From Acidimicrobiaceae bacterium (GTDB lineage: Bacteria; Actinomycetota; Acidimicrobiia; Acidimicrobiales; Ilumatobacteraceae), in assembly GCA_020637235.1 (NCBI GenBank), contig JACJWG010000002.1, positions 186,001 to 250,000 of the forward strand: a stretch of 64,000 nt of DNA. The letters run 5' to 3'. A program made the translations under genes and the position numbers. Below the pieces are notes generated by a model that searched no databases, was not told where the DNA came from, and worked only from the letters and a program-made list of their open reading frames with translations. Each line of letters starts with the position of its first letter. Position 1 is the stretch's first letter. Below are positions 60,655 through 64,000 of this stretch, piece by piece.

Positions 60655-62028
60655 ATGTCGAACTTCGGATCGCTGAACACCGCCTACACCGGCTTGAGCG
60701 CGCATCGCCGCGCGCTCGACATCATCGCCCACAACGTCGCGAACTCGTCGACCGAGGGCTACCACCGCCAGCGAGCCGAACTCGTGTCGCTCGGCGGCAC
60801 CACCGGTGCCGGTGTGTTCTCCGGTCGTTCGCAGAGCTTCGGGGTGGACGTCGTCGGCGTCACCCGCTCGTACGACCAACTGCTCGCGGCACGGGCCGTG
60901 AAGGAAGAGGCGGCGCGTGTCGCCGCCGACACCACGAGCGCGTCGATGACCGCGATCGAGGGCATCTTCCCCGAGCCGAGCGACACCGGTCTGGCATCGG
61001 CGCTCGACGTCTTCTGGAGCTCGTGGGGCGATCTCGCCAACGACCCGGGCGGGTTGGCGAGCCGCACCCAACTGCTCGAGAACGCCCAGACGCTCGCCAC
61101 GTCGATCAACCGCACGTCCACCCAGCTGCAGGGTGTGGCCGACAGCGCGCGGACGCGGATGGGCACGCTGGCGTCGGAGGTGAACGACCTCGCGACCCAA
61201 CTGGCCGATCTGAATCGTTCGATCAACGCGACCCACGGCACGAACAGCGACCTCCTCGACCAGCGCGATCTGGTGGTGAGCCGGATCTCGGATCTCACCG
61301 GTGGGGTGGCACGACCGGGCGACAGCGGTGCGGTCGACGTGTACGTCGGCGGGCGTGCCCTCGTGACGAGCACGATCGTGCAGACGATGGACGGCACGTC
61401 CGGCGTGTTGCGCTGGGACAGCGACAACGCCGCGGTGAACCCGACCTCGGGCGAGGCCCAGGCGCTCACGGCGGTCGTGAGCGACGTCGTGCCGCGCTAT
61501 CAGGCGTTGCTCGACGGCGTGGCGAACTCGCTCGTCACCAACGTCAACGCCCTGCACAGCGTGGCGTACGACCAGGCCGGCACGACCGGGCGCAACTTCT
61601 TCGACCCGGCGGGCGTCACGGGCGCGACGATCGCGTTGTCGACCGACGTGGCGGGCCAGCCGGCGAACATCGCTGCCGGCGCGCCGGTGCTGCCCGGGCC
61701 GACGGCGCCGGGACCGCTCGACGGTGAACAGGCCCGCCTCATCGCTGCGTTGGCCGAGTCGGCCACCGGGCCCGACCGCACGTACCAGTCGTTGGTGACG
61801 ACCCTCGCCGTCGAGACACGGGCGGCGAACAACCGAGCCACGATCCAGGAACAGATCGCCGACACGGCGATACGCGATGCCGACTCGGTCGGTGCGGTGA
61901 GCATCGACGAGGAGATGGCGATGATGATCTCCGCACAGCGGGCCTTCGAGGCGAACGCGCGGGTGATGACCGTGGTGGACGAGATGCTCGGCTTCCTGAT
62001 CGAGCGCACCGGGACGGTCGGCAGATGA
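60655..62028 (+). CDS. flgK: Flagellar hook-associated protein FlgK
   Basis: 457 aa. The N-terminal rod-hook helix is classic (SLNTAYTGLSAHRRALDIIA, then HNVANSSTEGYHRQRAEL). The C-terminus has the paired helix with SIDEEMAMMISAQRAFEANA and ARVMTVVDEMLGFLI. The central domain is compact compared with E. coli FlgK (547 aa). It forms the first junction between hook and filament. Operon: flgN-flgK-flgL. Confidence 0.95.
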   Translation: MSNFGSLNTAYTGLSAHRRALDIIAHNVANSSTEGYHRQRAELVSLGGTTGAGVFSGRSQSFGVDVVGVTRSYDQLLAARAVKEEAARVAADTTSASMTAIEGIFPEPSDTGLASALDVFWSSWGDLANDPGGLASRTQLLENAQTLATSINRTSTQLQGVADSARTRMGTLASEVNDLATQLADLNRSINATHGTNSDLLDQRDLVVSRISDLTGGVARPGDSGAVDVYVGGRALVTSTIVQTMDGTSGVLRWDSDNAAVNPTSGEAQALTAVVSDVVPRYQALLDGVANSLVTNVNALHSVAYDQAGTTGRNFFDPAGVTGATIALSTDVAGQPANIAAGAPVLPGPTAPGPLDGEQARLIAALAESATGPDRTYQSLVTTLAVETRAANNRATIQEQIADTAIRDADSVGAVSIDEEMAMMISAQRAFEANARVMTVVDEMLGFLIERTGTVGR

Positions 62029-62038
62029 GGAGTGAACC

Positions 62039-62929
62039 GTGCGCGTGACCAGCTCGATGATGGTGCGGTCCACCCTGCGCGACCTGTCGCAGGGTCTGAG
62101 CCGCCTGCAGGAGACCCAGACCAAGCTCGCCACCGGCAAGGAACTCACCCGTCCGTCGGTGAACCCCGGCGCGACCGCGAATGCGATGGGCATGCGCCAG
62201 GAGATGCGCCGCGCCGAGCAGCGCGTCCGGTCGCTGAACGATGCCGCCGGGTGGCTGGAGACCGCCGACGGCGCGCTGACGTCGTCGCTGACGTCGCTCG
62301 GTCGTGCGAAGGAACTCGCCGTTCGGGCGTCGAACACCGGCGCGATCGGTGATCCTCAGGCGCGTCAGGCGATCGCCGCCGAGATCCGGTCGATCCGCTC
62401 CGAGATGCTCGCCTTGTCGAACTCCACCTACGGCGGGCGTTCGATCTTCAACGGGACGGCCGTCGGCGCGGCATACGACGCCAACGGCGTGTACCAGGGC
62501 AACGCGGCGAGCATCGTGCGTGACGTGGCACCCTCGACCACGGTGGCGATCAACCTCACCGGACCCGAGGTGTTCGGTACCGCAGGTGGCCCGGTCGGCG
62601 ACGTCTTCGAGGTCCTCGACCGTCTGGCGACCGCCATCCAGGCGGGTGACAGCACGGCGATGGCGACCGAGCACACCAACCTCGACTCGCTCACGTCGGT
62701 GGTGTCGGGTGCAACGGTGGAGATCGGCACACGTGCGGCGCGGCTCGCGGAGACCAAGATCCGTGCCGAGGACCAGCAGCTGCTGCTCACCGAACAGCTC
62801 TCCGAGGTGGAGGACGTCGACATCGTCGAGGCCCTGATCACCGCCAAGGCACAGGAGAACTCGTACCAGGCGGCGCTCCAGGCGGCAGCGAAGATCCTGC
62901 CGCCCTCGCTGCTCGACTACCTGCGCTGA
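62039..62929 (+). CDS. flgL: Flagellar hook-associated protein FlgL
   Basis: 296 aa from GTG 62039, with GAGGAG 7-9 nt upstream. The flagellin-like N-terminus (LSQGLSRLQETQTKLATGKE) and C-terminus (EDVDIVEALITAKAQENSYQ) are intact. FNGTAVGAAYD and STYGGRSIF mark the central region. It caps the junction between FlgK and the filament. The flagellin gene is not in the window. Confidence 0.95.
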   Translation: MRVTSSMMVRSTLRDLSQGLSRLQETQTKLATGKELTRPSVNPGATANAMGMRQEMRRAEQRVRSLNDAAGWLETADGALTSSLTSLGRAKELAVRASNTGAIGDPQARQAIAAEIRSIRSEMLALSNSTYGGRSIFNGTAVGAAYDANGVYQGNAASIVRDVAPSTTVAINLTGPEVFGTAGGPVGDVFEVLDRLATAIQAGDSTAMATEHTNLDSLTSVVSGATVEIGTRAARLAETKIRAEDQQLLLTEQLSEVEDVDIVEALITAKAQENSYQAALQAAAKILPPSLLDYLR

Positions 62930-62978
62930 GCCGGGGGCGGCGCGACCAGCGGCCCGGCCGCCGTGTTCGTCGAGGGGC

Positions 62979-63422
62979 TCAGCTGGCGCCCGAGCCGGAC
63001 CACGGCTTCGGTCCGGTGTCGAGGGTCTGCTCGACCTCGGCCGACGCTGCCGCGCGGGCCGCTGCCTCGCGTGCTGCGTGGTCGGCCTCGACCGCCTGGT
63101 GGGCTTGCGCAAGCAGCTTGTTCACCATGCCCACGCCGATCCACAGGGCGAAGGCGACACCGAACGAGCGCAACATCGCGGCTTCGACGCCCACGCCGCT
63201 CATCGCGGCGTCGAAGGCGTCCATCCCGGTGAGTGCCGCAGCCCCGGCGACCGCGATGCTGAGCCGCCACGGGGCGAGCGGCCCCGGGTCGGGGCGTTCG
63301 GCGGGGCCGGCGAGCGCCTCGGACTTCTCCTTGCCCTTCTTCGACTTCTTCGGCTTCGCGTCGCCCGAGCTCGTGTCGTCGACGAGTTCGACCTCGGCCG
63401 ATGTCTCACCCCGAGCACCCAT
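62979..63422 (-). CDS. Membrane protein of unknown function in flagellar cluster
   Basis: 147 aa from ATG 63422 (MGARGETSAEVEL). A Lys-rich acidic/basic N-terminus (AKPKKSKKGKEKSE) is followed by two hydrophobic segments (LSIAVAGAAALTGMDAF and RSFGVAFALWIGVGMVNKLL). A charged Ala-rich C-terminal helix with Asp/Glu/His ends the protein. No family recognised. It starts 5 bp after the upstream gene stop, so the two minus-strand genes form a unit. A membrane-associated flagellar accessory role is guessed only from location. Confidence 0.72.
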   Translation of the reverse strand: MGARGETSAEVELVDDTSSGDAKPKKSKKGKEKSEALAGPAERPDPGPLAPWRLSIAVAGAAALTGMDAFDAAMSGVGVEAAMLRSFGVAFALWIGVGMVNKLLAQAHQAVEADHAAREAAARAAASAEVEQTLDTGPKPWSGSGAS

Positions 63423-63427
63423 CGCCG

Positions 63428-64000
63428 TCAGGAGGCTTCCCACTCGGCTTCGGCCTCGACGGCGCGCTGGTCACCGCTGCGCAGCACCACCCGCACCGAG
63501 AGCCGCTTCACGCCGTCGTCGCGCTTCAGCGACTCGATCAGCTGGTCGGCGGCGGCGACGGCGAGCTCCACCTGGCGTCGCGAGGGCACGGCCGCGCCGG
63601 CCCGGCCGCGACGTTCGTCGGCACCGGCGTCGGGGCCGGCATCGGCGGGGGCGTCGATGTCGGTGCTCGGATCGCGGTCGATCGCGACCTCGGCGTGGAT
63701 CTCGTCGATCGGGTCGACCGGGTCGGTGCGGACCGTGTCGACCGTGTCGACCGTGTCGACCGTCTCGACCGAGTCGACCGAGTCGGTGGGGACCGTGGGG
63801 ACCGTGTCGGGGGGGACCGTGTCGGTGGGGACCTTCCGGGGAGCGAGGGACGGGGTCGCGAACATGCGCTGGCGGGCGTCGTGGGCGGCCTGCGAGGCGC
63901 GCTGCGCGATCTCGCTCGGGCGGGGCGGCAACGTCGGCAGCACCGTCGGGCGACGCGGGACGGCGGTCACGTCGGTGTCCGGGGGGTCGGCGGTGTCCCG
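63428..64000 (-). CDS. Unknown protein with Asp-Thr-Val repeats, 5' end possibly outside window
   Basis: The frame is open to the window edge; GTG 63970 is a possible start (180 aa). The N-terminal part is Pro/Arg-rich, followed by a low-complexity segment of DTV repeats (VETVDTVDTVDTVRTDPVD) and an acidic stretch. The C-terminal ~60 residues look folded: RRQVELAVAAADQLIESLKR and LSVRVVLRSGDQRAVEAE. No family recognised. Confidence 0.6.
   Translation of the reverse strand, partial: RDTADPPDTDVTAVPRRPTVLPTLPPRPSEIAQRASQAAHDARQRMFATPSLAPRKVPTDTVPPDTVPTVPTDSVDSVETVDTVDTVDTVRTDPVDPIDEIHAEVAIDRDPSTDIDAPADAGPDAGADERRGRAGAAVPSRRQVELAVAAADQLIESLKRDDGVKRLSVRVVLRSGDQRAVEAEAEWEAS
63731..63784. repeat. 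Six tandem 9-bp repeats encoding Asp/Thr/Val
   Basis: Units read gaccgtgtc three times, gaccgtctc once, then gaccgagtc twice on the plus strand. They are followed by related GGGGACCGT repeats to about 63835. The 9-bp unit keeps the reading frame. Confidence 0.88.

Noticed and set aside
63731..63835. CRISPR-like short repeats
   Set aside because: Units are 9 bp, contiguous, in frame and encode Asp/Thr/Val; there are no spacers and no cas genes.

Overview
The window looks like chromosome from a high-GC, motile actinobacterium, plausibly class Acidimicrobiia. That placement is inferred from gene content; no rRNA is present to test it. Supporting features are a WhiB regulator, an acyl-CoA carboxylase with a small epsilon subunit, an LLM-family (F420-type) oxidoreductase, a large LuxR-type ATPase regulator, GTG starts, dense ATGA/TGATG gene overlaps, and many genes that appear leaderless (a TANNNT hexamer 6-8 nt before the start codon). 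No tRNA, rRNA, CRISPR array or insertion sequence was recognised.

Layout. 1-4006: MoxR ATPase (cut by the window edge) overlapping a DUF58-transglutaminase fusion. 4035-6591: recR and dnaX on the minus strand; dnaX is split by an in-frame TAG after codon 432, and a well-preserved tau-like tail continues in the same frame. 6879-9862: lipoprotein and a CopC/CopD copper protein. 9930-15343: LigC-type ligase, acyl-CoA carboxylase beta and epsilon, a phosphoesterase, a CoA-transferase and a tiny helical protein. 15497-17664: MsrA, an acetyltransferase, a duplicated 62-bp palindromic element and a nitrilase-family hydrolase. 17678-23376: a 907-aa LuxR-type regulator followed by three secreted or lipid-anchored proteins. 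23379-29387: aminotransferase, cytidine deaminase, PlsC, PsuG, methyltransferase, LLM oxidoreductase, Nei glycosylase. 29371-32129: a Zn/Mn ABC importer with a candidate metalloregulator site. 32284-36277: DUF35 Zn-ribbon protein, thiolase, and an FAD oxidoreductase with an ECF41-type sigma factor. 36284-38621: two surface-type proteins.

38739-64000 is a motility and chemotaxis island. It holds a CheX-like protein with CheY, two NarL-type regulators with altered receiver domains, a sigma-70 factor, three unknown proteins and a WhiB. These are followed by cheA, cheW, mcp, cheB, cheY, cheB, cheR, mcp and an EAL-HDOD gene. Next come fliL, motB, motA and flbD on the minus strand, flgN, flgK and flgL on the plus strand, and two further minus-strand genes that reach the window edge. 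CheA carries a tandem motif resembling the c-di-GMP-binding MshEN domain, which could link c-di-GMP to chemotaxis. The two chemoreceptors share nearly identical signalling halves whose last ~450 bp use GAA/AAA codons unlike their surroundings.

Most striking points: the split dnaX, the MshEN-like segment in CheA, the mosaic MCP duplication, an ECF41 promoter match upstream of the FAD oxidoreductase-sigma pair, and the leaderless promoter pattern with an 8-codon leader ORF at 42544.
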